This document shows positions 37,055 to 52,000 of a stretch of 64,000 bases of DNA, piece by piece. The stretch covers positions 28,873,720 to 28,937,719 of the forward strand of contig JALIRH010000007.1 in NCBI GenBank assembly GCA_023055505.1, in the 5' to 3' direction. The notes below the pieces were generated by a model. That model saw only the letters and a program-made list of their open reading frames with translations. It did not search any database and had not been told where the DNA came from. The stretch's first letter is position 1, and each line of letters begins with the position of its first letter. Origin of the DNA: Callipepla californica brunnescens. Lineage: Eukaryota; Chordata; Aves; Galliformes; Odontophoridae. Position numbers and translations under genes: made by a program.

Positions 37055-40000
37055 CTAGAATCACAAGTGAGAAATACAGTTGAACATTAGAAGAATACAT
37101 TAGAGTTAGAAGTGGTGAGTTTCTTGTAACAAACAGCTCATAGACAGTAAAGTTTGAAGTGTCACAATGCAAAATCATTTCAGTACACATTATGGGAAGA
37201 GGGGCCAAGCTGTAGTTTCACAGATATACACAGTATTCCCTGTGTAAATATGGTCTGCTTGTTTGGGTTTTTTAATAATACAGGAAACAGTTACAAAGAA
37301 GGTTGTAAAAGCCCAGCTCTGTTGAAGAAAATTTCAAAATTCATGTTGATTTCAACAGTGCCAAAATGCATCCCATAGTGATTGCAGGTAGAGTTTTAAA
37401 TAGGAAATACAGTCCTCTAACAGTGAAAACCTATGTGTTTTCTGTCTTAGCAATACAGATGATATATTTGTATGCAATAAAAATGGGCCTTCTTTCTGCA
37501 AGGAGTTCCTGCCTCTGATTCCCCACAGTCTCCTTTGTCTGCTTTCCTCACCCTGTAACATTTTGCCTCTGTTCCTCCTTCAGCCAGCTTTGATGTTTGC
37601 ATTATCCAGTGACTTTCTATAAGGATACGGTTCAGCTGAAATCATTGAAGTTCATATACTCAGAAATATAGTTTATTCAGGATGCTACTCAAAAACTCCA
37701 CACTCAATGCTTGCTCTTCACATTATTTAACCAGCAGCTCATGCTGCTCACTGAAAGCCTGAAACACGGTATATGAGCTGTTTTCTGTGTTCTAGTCAGA
37801 ACCAAATGCTTTGACAGCAGATGGTGTGAAGAAAAAAACCATGATGAGTTTGTAGCCTGTTTGCTCCACTCATTAGACCCAACACACCAGGAACTCTCTT
37901 CTGAGCAGTCCAGGGGCACAGCTGAATGGTTGGGTTTTGAGACACGTAATTATGAAGCAGGAGTATCTGGAACTTGAGATTTTTTTTTGGTTTTGTATGA
38001 AGAGAAACTTTCTCTCTCTTCCAAGATAAATCATATCCCTTAGGTCTTCCTCCTCTCACTCTCACAAAAAAAGAGCTATATCAAGTACTTTGTCATCAAC
38101 AACTGATCTGGGAAGCTGGTGTATGGAAGGGACAACAGGTAGAGGCAGTAAGTTTGTCACTGCAGAGAAAGAAATTCTGCAGATGTACTTTCAGCTCCCA
38201 GGACAAGCTGCAACTCCTTTGGCTCAATGTGCTGTGTGACTGTCATCCTCACAGACATGGCAGCCTAACGCATTAGAAGCTCTCCTTCACTCTGTCTTAA
38301 ATCACCAATGGACACGTAGAAGAACTCCACATACTTTCAGTCTATGTTGACATTAATAAATTACAAATTGCCAAAGGGGCATAGAAGCTTTAGTGACAAC
38401 ATTACTGAAGTATCAGAAAGGTCTCTGGCCTCAACTTTGTCCAAAAACTTGCACAAAAAAATTTCTATGTATGGTTTCGGCATTAGCATGGAAACATCAA
38501 AAATTACAGGCATAACCTTGGCAAACTGTTTACATTTGATATTAGGAAACAACTCTTTTTTTGAATCCAATATAAATATCAGAACAATTTATAAAATAAA
38601 GAAGGAAAATAAAAGGACAGAAGGGCTAAACAAAATAAAAGTTTTTCACACCTTTTCCCTGAGTTTCCTCTCCTTCCTCTCTTGCACTGTGGTCAGGTAA
38701 TTCACTGCTGCGTACTCCAGCACTGACAGGAAGACGAACACAAAGCTGACCCACAGGTAAATGTCCACTGCTTTGATGTAGGAAACACGGGGCATGGAGG
38801 CGTTCACCCCAGTGATGATGGTGGACATGGTCAGCACGGTGGTGATCCCTGGAAAGGAACAGGAGAAAGGAATGCTTTTCGTTGATGCAGTCCATAGGGC
38901 TTTAGTCCCTAGAAAAATAGAACTTTGCTCTACAAAATGCTCTATCAGAAATTAAATGTGAAGTATTTGGTATTAAGTGTCTCTGCTACTGCTGCCCATG
39001 CACTAGAAGGGCTGGGTTTTGAGGAGTGATAAGAATCAAAGCATTTTGAAAATTACCCTTATACTATATACATACAGAAGTCAGCATGTATAGGTGCTTA
39101 TATGTACATATACACGTAGGTGTAAGTGAATACACAATATGTATGTGTGTAAGAGTGTTTGAGTGTACGTGTTTATATATTTAGATAGAAAATCATGAGG
39201 AATTGTATATTTGGTTTGGATAGTTGTGGAGACAGAAATGTCTGCAAGCTGTCAAAGCCACTAAGATAGAGAAAACAGAGCCAAAAAGCAGTCATAGCTT
39301 ATTCAGCCTTTCTAAGAAGTTACTGCTACAAAGACAGCTACTGTTGCTCACTTCTAAATCAGGTCCTTCTTTTTTTTCTTTCTTCTTTTTTTAAACATCC
39401 AATCAACACATTCCTTTTGATGTAACAGATTCTTGGCTGCCTCTTCTCACAGGTTTGCTGCACTGCACAGCTTTCCAATCAAGTCAAGGTGCGGGGCTAA
39501 AATACTGTTTTATGCTTTTAGCATTGGAAGCCTTACATATCAACATTCAAAGATTTTTCTGTTTTTCCTAATCCTTGCATGCAGTGATAAACAAATCAGC
39601 TCTTTTTATGCTCAGATGAAAGAATGTCCTCCAGCTCTGAAACAGAGAAAGCTTCTCCTGTCTTTAGACATCCGAAGATACAGAGTGGTGCATGTAGGAT
39701 TTTCAAGCATCTCCTTCTCTCCTTCCCATTCTTCCCCACTCCAGAATGTCTGGACCCTTAACACAAAGCACCCTTGGGTGAGAAGACACAGACCTTGCCT
39801 TGATCCTGCTGTGGATGAAAGCTGTAACACTAGCCTGAATCTCAGTTCAGGTGCCTAAACTTTAAAACACAACTCTCAGTCATGGGAACACGAGTCTCAG
39901 TGCTGCAAGATGGACAACGTGGAAAAAGCTTGATTCATTAGCTTATAAATGATGAAATCTCTCCTCCCTGCCCACCTTCCTTTTTGAAACCACAGCCCTG

Positions 40001-43000
40001 TCCTGAGCTAACTATAGTTCAGGAGGTCTGCTTAGCATGGAAGGACTTAAGGCAAATTGCAAGTTTTGCATTATCTTAATTATCAGATAAAAGACAGTTG
40101 ATTCTCCAGAAATTTTAACCATCAAAATGGACAGTTCCTTTTCCTGTCAAAACTTTCACACTGGAAGACGTTCATACAGCCATGGCTCGTTGTGATTGCT
40201 CTCACCCAAAGAGACTCTGGCAGGAACTGCTCTGCGGTCGATCCAGAAGGACACCCAGGACAACATGACCATCAGAGTGGCAGGGAAGTAGGTTTGGAGC
40301 AGGAAGAAGAAGATGTGCCGGCGTAAAGTGAAGCTTATGTAGAGACGATTGTACCAACCTTTGGGAAAGAAGGAAAGGCAGAATGAGTGAGAACAGAACT
40401 AATGTGAGCCACAGAGAGGCAAAATCTTTTGTTTCTGAAGAGCAGAGGAAAGAGAAACTGATCTTTCAAGAGGAGTCAGATGGGAACTCTCTCACAGCAT
40501 TAGATTCAGCAATAGCCTTAAATCAGAAAAGAACAATACCTGTACTACTGTAGAAAGCCAGTCTTGATGTAGTGTGGAATTTTTGTATCAAGAATTGAGA
40601 CAAAGAAATCTTCTCATCTGTTTTCAGAGATTCATTCCCATTTTTCCAATACAGCATCAGATCTTCATCAGTGTAAGCATCTTAGGGAAAGAAGAAACAC
40701 AGTGTAGTGTAGATTTAGTTGGAAAAAGAAATGGTTAATGGATTCAGAGAAAATTAACAAGCAGAAAGGCACCTTTACTGTGCAGTAAGGCCACAAAAGT
40801 CTGCTAACAGTAGTGAGCAAAAAAGATCTTAACACATGATATACTGTGGCAACAACAAAACAGGGCATCCTGATTCAGTGAATACATCCCCTTTTTACTT
40901 CAGATTAGTGAAAGCATAGTGCTAAAACAAACAGTGAAAGAACAAAGCAAAAGGAATGCAGACTGCAGCAAGGTGTTTTTTTTCCAAGGTGATTTTTTCA
41001 CGATGAGAGATGTCAAACATTTGAATATGTAGCACAGAGAAGTTGTGGAGCCTCCATTACCTTGCATACCTAAAAACCCAACAGGACATGGCCCTGAGAA
41101 AGCCTCCCTACAGCTCTCTTGCTTTGAGCAACATATTGGGCCAGCCGACCTCAGGACCAACCTACAACTCTTTCTCAACATAAATCACCCCATAATTTTG
41201 AGATTCTGTTGTTTCTAAAGGAGAATTTCAGTTAAATAACTGGAAAGACTTGAAAACAGTTCAACATCAGTCCTGTAACAAGGTGGAGAGTTTACAGAAC
41301 AGTCATGAAAATTGTACTGTTCAAAATCACCTTCTCTGCAGAATGAGTGCTTCCAAAGAAGCCACAGTGTTTGCAGGATCATGATTATCATCCATTAACC
41401 ACACTGACATGGAAATATAGAAAAATCAATGATCATTATACTCAGCTTTTTACTGTGGCATCAGAAAGCACCCCTTCCCAATCAGAAACAAACACAGTAC
41501 AACTTCTCCCCAAACCTTCTCATCTGCAAGCTGCTGAGATCCAGTATATGATTAACACTCTTACTGATGGGGTTTTTTTGAGGAATTTTTTTTGTTAGTT
41601 TGCATTTTTTTTCTTTCTTTTTTTCTTTCTTTCTTTTTTTTTTTTTTTTTGTGGTTGTTGTTGTTGTTGATGTTGTGTTTTCAAAGTGCCATCCACCAAA
41701 GCTCATGCAAGAATTATTTCCCTGCAAATTCCCCTGTCTTGCAGTGTAACGTCCAGGTATACAACCCAATTAAGTTAGTAGAGAAACTCTCAGTGACTTT
41801 GTGAAATTGTTTTAGGCTTTAAAACAGTGCAGTGTATGTGAGTACGGTGCTGTGGGACATGCCTAACTGGAAACACAGATACAACATACAGCTTTCCAGC
41901 TCCAGGGAACACGTCTGAGAGTCCAGGGGGAAGCGGCTGAAGTCCATGTTGCACATTGCTGTCACTGTGATCCTGGAAGTCAAAAATGAGAGAGGTCATT
42001 TTCTGTGAGGAGTAATGAAGGGAGAACATCGGCACGTACATAATTTGGCATCTTTAAAGACAGCAAAATCTGAAAGAAAACGCTTAGAAATTTCTTGCAC
42101 TCCCATGGTATCTGTAATTTCAATACCTAACAAGTAACTGAAGTACTATTTCTGACATTACAGTAGTACTGCCAAAACAGACACTTCCACTTTGATTTAT
42201 ATCCAACTATTTTTCTACAAGGTAACAACAACAAACAAAAGAACTTCACCATTTACATATGAAGATCCCATTTTGTCCAGTTTGTTCGAGGCGTTCTCAT
42301 TTTCCCTTTGCACATTTTCCTCCATGGTCACACTAACAGCAACCTAATCCTAAGGAACACGATGAGCCTTGTTGCAAGTCACAGGAACTGAACTTAAACT
42401 TTTTGTTCCAGAAGGTAAAATGTTGACTTCTCATAGCTGTGTGTAGTATTTAAACACATTATGAAGTTCAGACTCATTACAGTGTGCTATTCTCTTCCCT
42501 CAAGGTCACCTAAATTGCAGCACAAGCTGTGGTCATTAACAGTTTGTTAGTAGGGACAGCACAGAAACTCAACTCATCGATAAGATATTCCTCTATTGGA
42601 GCACAGTGTCCAAGTGTCCTTGAAAGCAAAAGATCCCAACAGGGAATGAAATGCCCCAGAGCCCTGTGTAGATATCTCAGACCCCTGAGAGCATATCCAG
42701 CAGCACTGTATGCCCATGCTTGGGCGACTGCATCTTGTTCTTAGAGTCCTAAACACTGCCAATCCCAAATATCATGCAGATTTTCATTATCCTTGGATTT
42801 AATTAACTAATTATCAATTTAACTCTTGTGTAGTCAGCCATGGTTGCTCACATCCTTCTCCTTTGTGACATTACAAATTCACATCAGTCTTTCAGTGGCT
42901 CAGAAAACTTTGAAATGCTCTGCATGAGGGCAGATGAGCTGACGTTGCTATTAAAAATACTCATACTTCATTTTGGTTGTTGAACACTGCTAGCAAGGGG

Positions 43001-46000
43001 AGTGCTGCTGGTGTCACTGCATGACAACTGCAGGTTGTGAGCAATGCAACTGATACTCAGCAACACTAAAATGTCAGTCAAAAATACCTCTGCCCTCCTG
43101 CTTCTGCTCAAAGAAATCCTTGTGCTATGAAACACACAACGGTCACAAACTGACAGCAAGGCTCCTGTCCCTCTGTCTGTGCTCTTGAGTTTTTCTCCTC
43201 TGGCGGTGTATTTTTCCCTGTCTCTTTTTGCATTCATCTGAAGGACATACGGTAAGTTGAGATGTGCCTCAAGATTCTTCCAGTCAACATCTGGTAAAGA
43301 ATCAGGAACTCCAGGGTGTCTGCTGTTTCAGATTCAGTAAACTTAAATCTTCATATCAACATGCAAACTCCAACCAAAAAGGAAAAAGTATTTCCAGACA
43401 AACAGGAAGCAAAATAGGATAATTATAGAGTTCACCATCTGGTACATCAGCAGCTCCCAGTTTAATCACACACTGACCCCGGGACAAACAACCCCGCTTG
43501 ACTAAGCTCTCCTTTGACCACAGAGACTTAGGGAACTGCTTCCCTGGGGAGGGGATTATCCTGTTATTGCCCACAACATGGTTTCTCTCAGCTTCCTGTG
43601 AAGCATCTGGTACTGGGTCTGAAGGACACAGGGCTCTGCGTTAGCTGCAGGAGTAGCAGTGTTGGCAACAGTAGTCCTGGAGGTCACCAAAGCCACAGCA
43701 GGGCAAAATGGATAGTGAAGACACAGGGGTGTTCAGGAACCTTGGGGCCATGCCTTTACCTCATGCTGTAGAGGACGTGACCATCAGGGAACACTCGCAG
43801 CATGATGTTGTCCGTGGTTGTGTCATGAATGAAGGACCTTTTGGAGTGCACGAAGAAGACGTCTGGGACCCAGATCTTCTTCACCAGCCTGCCATCAAAG
43901 GTCATGCTGTTGTTGGTGGTGCTGGGAAATGAAAGGCGCTCATCCTTCCAGTAGTGCCTCAAATACAGAGTCATGGTGAAGTCCTCCATTAAAGAAGAGA
44001 AGCAGGAAGAGGACCGTCAGTGTTGCTTTTCACATCTCAGAAACACCAGAAAGAAAACTCACTCCCACTAGGCAGATTAAATACATTCCTTCTAGACTTC
44101 TGTTCCTTTCCTGGACCAATGCTTGCTCTAAATAGATATTCCTGACAAAATAATTTCAGCCAAAACAAAACATAAATCCATAATCAGTGTATTACAGTAC
44201 CTAGTAACACACAGTCCTAGAGGAGACATAAACATATGCCAAGAGAAGCACTGCCCTGCAGAAAGCATTCTTCAGTCGTGGCAGAATTATCTTAAAGGAC
44301 TGTGGCATCAATAGCACGATAAAGAGGAAAACCTTTCAAAATAAGATAAATGGTCAGGCTAAACACAAGTAACTTGTCTCTAAAAGAACTAAGTCATGGC
44401 AAACAGCAACCAAGTTTTTCCCATCATAGAAGCGCATAAATAAATGTCTCTCTTAATCTCGTTGAGGAGCTTCTCTCACACCAAGGAAAACATGTTTGTT
44501 GATCCCAGCCTGGCAGCTGCTGCTGTCAGAGCTGCATCTACTCCTTCATGCTAAGAGATCAAACACACTGTTTTCTTTATGTTCCCTGTTAAGAAAGTGG
44601 TTACAGCAGCTGAAGCTGCTAAGACTGGGCAATCAACAACCCAGGCTCAGATCCCTTCCTAACCACTCAGCAATTGCTTTTTAAAATTGCTACCATCTCC
44701 TCCTCTTGCTCTGCTGACACCCAGCCATCGATTAACCTGATTTTCCATTTCAAAAGGCTTTTCTGGCAACCAGCTTATATTGCCTACAGGTTTTTCAGGA
44801 GTATGTCAAAGAAGCCTCCAGTGCCCAAACTGGGACACATTTACAGCGGCTGGCAGATTTCCACAAACACCACTCATCCTACTAGGACAGAGTGCTGGAA
44901 AAAAAAACTAACGTAACCTAGGCTGACTTCACAGACTGTCATCCTAACATGAATGCAAATCAGCAATGGCTGGGGGAAGTACTTGTCCTGTGCTGGAAAA
45001 CTGCGACTGCAGATCTATCTATAGCAAAGAGAATGAGAGCTGACTTCACAGCTTTCTGATAGGCAAGGCTTTTGTAGAAATCAGATGCTCTGAAGAGAAA
45101 GCACTGAAAGAAATTTACTTGTACTAATGTCTTCTCTGACATTATTTTGATCTATTAGAGCTCCAAAGCTCTTCTTTACATCCCTTGCCTGTGCTTAAAA
45201 TACCTCCCACACAGTTCATTGTGTGCATCCCCCAAACCCTCTCTTTCAATGTCCAGGCAGGCAAGCCCCATTCTTATGATGAATATGTAATTGCATTGCA
45301 GTAAAATGCAGTCAACCTAAATCTGTTCCAGTTAGCCTTTGTGTTTTGCTTGGACATCACCACGGATGGTGCCCAAGAACAAGGAGGAAAAGGCAGAAGG
45401 AGGAAGGAATCAAGGGGCTTCCTCTTCTCCTCTACATTCCCCTTCCCACTTCTTTTTCCACTCTTAATTCCATTTCCTATAGCCAGAAACAAACAAAACA
45501 AAACAAACCAGGCAAATGCTTACAAATACTCCTTTAAGTGAAAATATCTTGAAATGCATTGAACACCATACTTCTTATATTCCTTCCTTTTCTTTTTTTA
45601 AGTCACAAAAAGCAAAGCTATTAAAGCACAATTGAATTTAGTTCAAATTTCTTGGAGAGCATCAGTGGCTTTCATCTGGCCAACAATTTGAAACCTAGTG
45701 GTTTCAGGTGGGAGGGACTTTCTATGGCTGGGAACAGTGAAGCCTAGCTATAAAAGAGGATCAAGAAGATTACATACCATGTCAACCTCAGAAATACTGT
45801 CCAAGCTTTCAACTTGCACATCAACACCAACAGGAATTGCAGGGCCTGTAGAAGAATGAGATTTAGATTTGTAAATAACTACTTTTTATATCATCTGCAG
45901 TTGATCAACATGAGGTAGCGTGCAATACATTTCTGAGCTTATGGTATTCTTTCCTGTATGTGATTCTTGAAGCAGAGAGGGTAGAGAGTCAGCAAATAAT

Positions 46001-49000
46001 AGAAACATAGACACATTAGGTTGGAAAGGACCTACAAGATCATCTAGCCCAACCATCCTCCTGTCACCATCCCTACCCACTAAGCTACTAAATCAAATCT
46101 CGTATCAGACCCCCTATGAAACTCTGCCTTCTCTTCTCAGCTTGCCCTGCAGTGTTGACACTTTGGTGAGTTAGGATGAAACATCTGCATATGTTTTTAA
46201 AAGCTGAGCCATCTCTTCATACATTTTTCATCTTTATAGGAAGAAATTTAGCCCCAAGAACAAGAGACTGAAAGGAAGAAGTTGCAGGCAATGTGGTCTT
46301 CCTTGTGGGTTTCTAATTTCTCATCAAGCTACGTTAATCTCTCAAGAGCCCAGCACCATATGACTCATTCATGACGTTAACAGTTTTTCAAAGCAGGGTT
46401 AAAATTAGCAACCAGAGAATTCACAAAGAATAAATAAGCAGAAAATATGCCATATTAAGCGCAAAATCCTCTGTTATTAGAAGACCCATACCCAAGTTTC
46501 TCTGTAGATCACTGCTCATTAATAGCCAAGACCTGCTCAAGTTTCCCATAGTATATCTTCCCTCAGCTTTTTCCATTTTCCCATGTGGACAACTTTTCTC
46601 CCTTCTGTTTTTCTGTTCTCTGCATCTGAGCTTGAGGAGATCGAATTGTTACTTCTGGGTCTTTTGATTGGAAGGAAAATGTTTTTTTAAAACAAGACAG
46701 ACTTTTTGTAGCAAGAAGCAGTGTATCTGTGGTGATAACAGCTTCTTTGATGTGCAGGCTAATCAATGGGGAAAGAGCACAAGGCTGCTGATAGGAGAGC
46801 ATGGGCAAGGATTCAATATTTGTATATCCCCCTGTTGCATTTAGCTAACCGATAGCTCCTTAGTGTAACCTTGTTTTTGATGTGTAACGTGCTGTGGTTA
46901 CAGAAATTCTCAGCACACAATAGTAGGTAATCTGTTTGCTTTGCTCCTTGGTGTCGGTCTCTTCCTCCCTCCCTCCGAAAAGCATAGCATGATGGAGTTT
47001 AGACCTGATTTGTAGCAAATCCAGTGATGTGATCGCATCAGATGATACAGCAGAAGGATGATTACAGGCTATTAAAACCACTGAAGTCCCAGTCTCATAA
47101 GAGTTCAATCTGTACACTGGTACAATAGCTTTCAATTAAATTTCAGAAGGATTGTATATTCCTATAATTGATTGTTTCTTAAGCTTGTTTTGCTTCCAAA
47201 ACCTCAAAACAAGCAAACAAACAAACCAAAAGATGCAAACAAACAAAAATTCCTCCAAAACTTGCTGTGACATTGTGCTCTTTGTGTGAAACTGAAGAAG
47301 GGACTCTCACACAATGCTGCTTGCCTCCATTCAGCTCAGAAAAGCTCCAGGATCCAATGCAGTCCATGCTGGGGCAGGCACAATGCTGCCATAAGCCCGC
47401 CTCTTGCTCTACAAAGCACCTACAATTCAACATTTGCTGTTACACACAGTAGTTGGAATCGCAGTGGTGCCCACTGGCTGCCATTCAAAGCAGCCACACT
47501 ATGGTGGGCATGACGCTGACAGAGAAGAGGCAGGCTCTACCAGGACATCCCTGTGGCACCATCCAGTTGGCTCAGCAAGGAAGGCAGCCCTCAGCCACAG
47601 ACATACCACTGAGTCTCCCTGGTGCTGAGGGGTTGCACTCCTGAGCTTCCAGGTGGCAAGAGATGCCCTCTGTGCAAGAATGCTTAATTTAGCCTTCACT
47701 CAGGAAACTGCCAGCCATACAAAGTCTATTTATTGCTGCAATTTCCACGCTTGGCTGAGCACTAATCACAGATTTAAAAACAAATAACAACAGAAGAACA
47801 CTGCCCAGTTGGTATTCGCCCTCCTCTTTGTTCCCTCCTTAGCTGCTCTCAGAGATAAAATACCATGTCCATGTTCGGAAAAGACACTCTTATGCCATGC
47901 TCCTGCACCAAACACTCAGCTGGGACCTCAGATAAACAGCCTTTCCCTCACTGCAAGGAGAAACCAGGCACCTGTCTGACAGTTTATGCAATGTGAGCCT
48001 TCAGTTTTTAACACTATTTTACCAAAATTTTTATGCCAAAATTTCAAATTGTGCATACAGAGCTTCTAAGACCAAGCAAACACTGTGAATCTGAGAGCAA
48101 ACGTTCTGCATATTCACATAGCCCATCACCCTTCCAAATCTACCTAGATGCCATTTTCCAGATGCACTTGGTGTGAGCAACATCAGAACTGCACGCAGTG
48201 TTTGAAGCTGAACAGAAGCCCTGGAAAGAAATGCCCTCCTTAAACCTCATAAACAAATCTGGGTTTCCCTTAAGGGTCACAGCCTGGCTACAGAGCATAT
48301 CACTAAATTAAACAGCTGTTGATCAGACACAGAAAGATGCCAAGAGATTTTCGGTCTCACTAATCCTCAGAGGCAGTCGGGATCTGCTAGACTTCCAATC
48401 CCGTCTCTCCACAAACTGAAGTGTTCAAACACTGGGGCTCCAGATGCTTCCCCAGAGTTCCCTATCAAATGCCACCAGTGATGAGTAAATGCACAAAATG
48501 CCCTTAGGATGAGGAAGGTGTGGTGGGAGGCTGTATGGACACCCTGCAAAAGCCTGTCCAAAGCTTTGCAGATCTTACTTTAGGGTCTCTGAGAAACACC
48601 AGTCCAATCCACGGTGTTGTTCAAACATGAACTCAAGTATTTGAAGTTCAGGGTCTAGAGATAAATTGCATAGCCTTGAAGTTTCTTCCAGAAACAGCAC
48701 ACACAACAGCATCACTCATTTCCAACACTGTCCACAGCAACACCTTGCATAACACAAATCCTATTCTGCCAGAAACAACCAGGCTGCCAACCAACAAAAA
48801 TAACTCCACGACTTGTAAAAATTGGACTTCTACATACAGTGTAGAAATGAACCCACCTATCCATCTATAAACTGTTTCTGTCACATCTCTAACACAGCTG
48901 AGAGGGGATTTAAGTGATCCACAGCGCAACCTGATGGGAGCACTTTTAATGTTTCTTTCTGCCTCTTCTCTTGTGTAGCTAGGGATGGGACGATGAGAGG

Positions 49001-52000
49001 CAATGGCCTCACGTGGTGCCAGGGAAGGGTCAGGTTGAATATTAGGAAAAATTTCATCCCTGAAAGAGTGGAAAGGGATGCCCAGGGATTTGGTGCAGTC
49101 ACCATCCCTGGAGGTGTTCAAGAAACATTTACATGTTGTACTGAGGGACGTGGTTTAGTGGGGGGATACTGGTGGTAGATGGATGGTTGGACTGGATGAT
49201 CTTGGAGGTCTTTTCCAGCCTTGGTGATTCTATGATAAGAGCAACACTGCACCCATTCACCACATCACCTTCCAAAGCTGCTTCAGCCAGCTATTATTTT
49301 TTAAATTCCTGCATGACGGTGTCTTTGCCTCAAATGAAAGTTGGGCATTAAAAAGACACAAAGGGACCCATCTGTCCATGTGCTTGTGGCTTTGTAGATT
49401 ATTTTAATTTGCCAAGCTCACAGCTGGGTATATCCTGAGGATCAGCAGTGAGAGTGCTCCCTCATTTCTCTTCCCCCTGCAGTAGGGTGCTGAGTTTCGT
49501 GACCTACTCTTCAGCAAAAGGCCTTAAACATTCAGCTCAAGTGCTGCCTATAGGAAAAATCAAGAACAGAAGACCTTTACCGAAGGCTCATTTTGCTTCT
49601 GTGTACAGTGGACAGGTGCTAACAGACCAATGAAAAGCTCAGACACAAGCATTCACGTGAGGTGGATTCTGACACTGAGAAGACTTAGTGGCTTCACCTT
49701 GCAAAAATTCCCCTTTGAACACCAAATTCTGTCCCAGGTTGCATGGGACATCCAGTCTAGGGCTACCCTCTTTGGGGGGCACAGAATTTGCCACAAATTC
49801 AGTTCAGGGGAAACATCAGAAGGTGCCGAACTCCAAAGTCTGTCACATCCCAGAGCAGCAAGGAAGCTGCACCGGGCTGGTCAGCTGCACACAGAGCAGC
49901 AGCAGGTGGAGCCTACAAACATGACATCCATTTTTAACACTGCAGTGTGTTTGAAGATAGGGGAAAACGTGCCACCGTGAAAATGCTTGAAGTCAGTTTT
50001 CCACTCCCACTCTGAGACTAAAGCTTTGTGAGATCTGTTTTTTTCTCTTTGGCAGTGATTTCAAAGGCTCATCATTTTCTCTGAGACAGTCTCTCTGCCC
50101 CCTCCCCTGCCCTTGAAGGACTCAGACAGACTTAGTCCTCAAGATAAAAATATCTGCATGTGAAACAAGCAGGTTTGAGATCCTCTTTTTTTTGCCGTCA
50201 TACGGTTTGTGCTTGCCCAGGGTCTTGCAAATGAGAAGTCCTGCATCCACAAGCTGTAAAACAATCTGCAGTGTTCCTGAGTGTGAATACATATACAAGC
50301 ATGTACGCACAACACATACGTATACATGCACCTTGGGGTCCTTTGTGTGGTCAGCAGCTGCCACACGGCTGCAGAGCCCTCACGTTTTGCTGACTGTGTC
50401 ATCAAGGGATGAGCGAGTCTTATTCCAGACAGTGACACAAAGCTTCATTCACCCATCCTGACGGAAATACTGCCCAGAAAGGGCAGCGGGGACAGCTGAT
50501 GGAGGCTATTAAGCTATGAAGGAATATGATAAAAGTACAGCATGAGGCTGTTCCGAGGCAAAGAAGATACAGCTATTTTAAATATCTAGTAAAGCTGCTT
50601 ATTCATAGGCTCCCCGTAAAATACGACATGTCATAGATGAAATGCTTAAAATGGACGTTTAAGGAAAGCGGCAAAACAAACATTTACATAATCTTTGAAT
50701 ATTAATATTTGTAAATAATACCTGAACATCTGCTAGCCGGAACAAGGTCACTGACATGGATATAACTCCCCAAGGGTCACACCAAACACAGTCTATTTTT
50801 AGGCTACAGAGGCTACTTTGAACAGCAGCAAAGCAAAAATCTTTGTCATTACCACTGCGCCCAGGGGCTCTCTAACGGGCTGAGAGCAGGCAAGACAGCC
50901 ACGCTCACTGGACCGTCAGCAACATGACTTACACAACACGCGCCCGCTCACTTGCTCTTCACAAAAAATACTCTTATTTGAAAAGGCTTTCTCCTTCCTC
51001 TAAAGTTTAGCTGCTGCTTCCTCTGGCACAGCCCCAGCCAGCTCCTTACAGTATTAGTTGATTGGTTTGTTTTTCAGAGAGATGAGCTGCTTTTTCCCCA
51101 CTTGGAACATGATGTCACAGTGCAATGCCACAGGGCTGCCCTCTGCATTAGGCAATGATCCCTGAGCTGCTTTCAGAGAGCAGAAAGTGTCTGGGGGCAA
51201 TGACCAATTGCAGCCACATGTACCCCATAGGCTCTTCTGCTCTGCTTCTGCAGTACAAAGGCCTTTTTAATCACAAGCAGGTCAGACTACACCAATTTGA
51301 CTGGCACTACTCCTGCAAAAAACCTGAAAGAACTCCCAGTGCATAGGAAATCACTGTGACTTCCTGATAGCACTTCAGAAGAAGATACACGGATCGCCTC
51401 TTACCAGGCCTTCATCTTCTTTCCTTTAAATTCCTTCATCAAATTAATAATCTGTCACTAAAAGCACTCTGCATCACTCTGTGCAAGAAACTGCAGCACC
51501 CAAGCTATATCCTTGTGCATGAGTCATGTTTTCCAAGATTGGAATCCTGGCTAAGTTGTTGTCATGCTTTATTCCTCATCATGTGCAACTTCAGAGCAAT
51601 TTTGGCAATACTCTGTTCCAGGTAGCACTGCAAAGTGTGGAGGTTTTGAGGAACAATTAAAGAATCACCATGCTTCCTTTTTATAAAATCTCCCAGAAGA
51701 GTTTTCTTTTTTTTTTTTGGTGAGAGCTGGGGAATTCTCTGTTAAAACCAGTTACTCAGCCTGGAGCCACAAAGTCACTGAAAGCTCCCAGAGCTGCACC
51801 CTCCCTCTGAGCATCAATCTCTGCTCACTCTATTCCCTCATAGATGCAGATGAAATATAACTCGAGTGGCCACCTTTGAGAAGACCACAGAATCACGGAT
51901 CACTTTAGTGATGACTTGTCTCCTGAGCTAGCAAAGCAAAGATTTGGGATTCTCCTTCCCACTGCTTGTTGCATATTCACCAGCTGGGCTCAGTCCCATC

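Larger units (their letters stand above)
40681..41889 (-). other. GABRR2 intron 5
   Basis: 1.2-kb GT-AG intron carrying an old CR1 copy (40975-41215) and a T-rich simple repeat (41570-41670). Confidence 0.9.

Noticed and set aside
38626..38895. Alternative minus-strand frame over GABRR2 exon 8
   Set aside because: Out-of-frame shadow of the M2-M3 exon; the true frame gives [17 protein letters not shown].
41570..41670. T-rich block considered as a retrogene tail on the minus strand
   Set aside because: The flanks show no gene-like sequence; the (TTTC)n and (TTG)n units fit a simple repeat.
48648..49121. 157-codon minus-strand frame
   Set aside because: Its first part (48985-49121) runs antisense through a CR1 copy, and the rest shows no protein similarity I can recognise.
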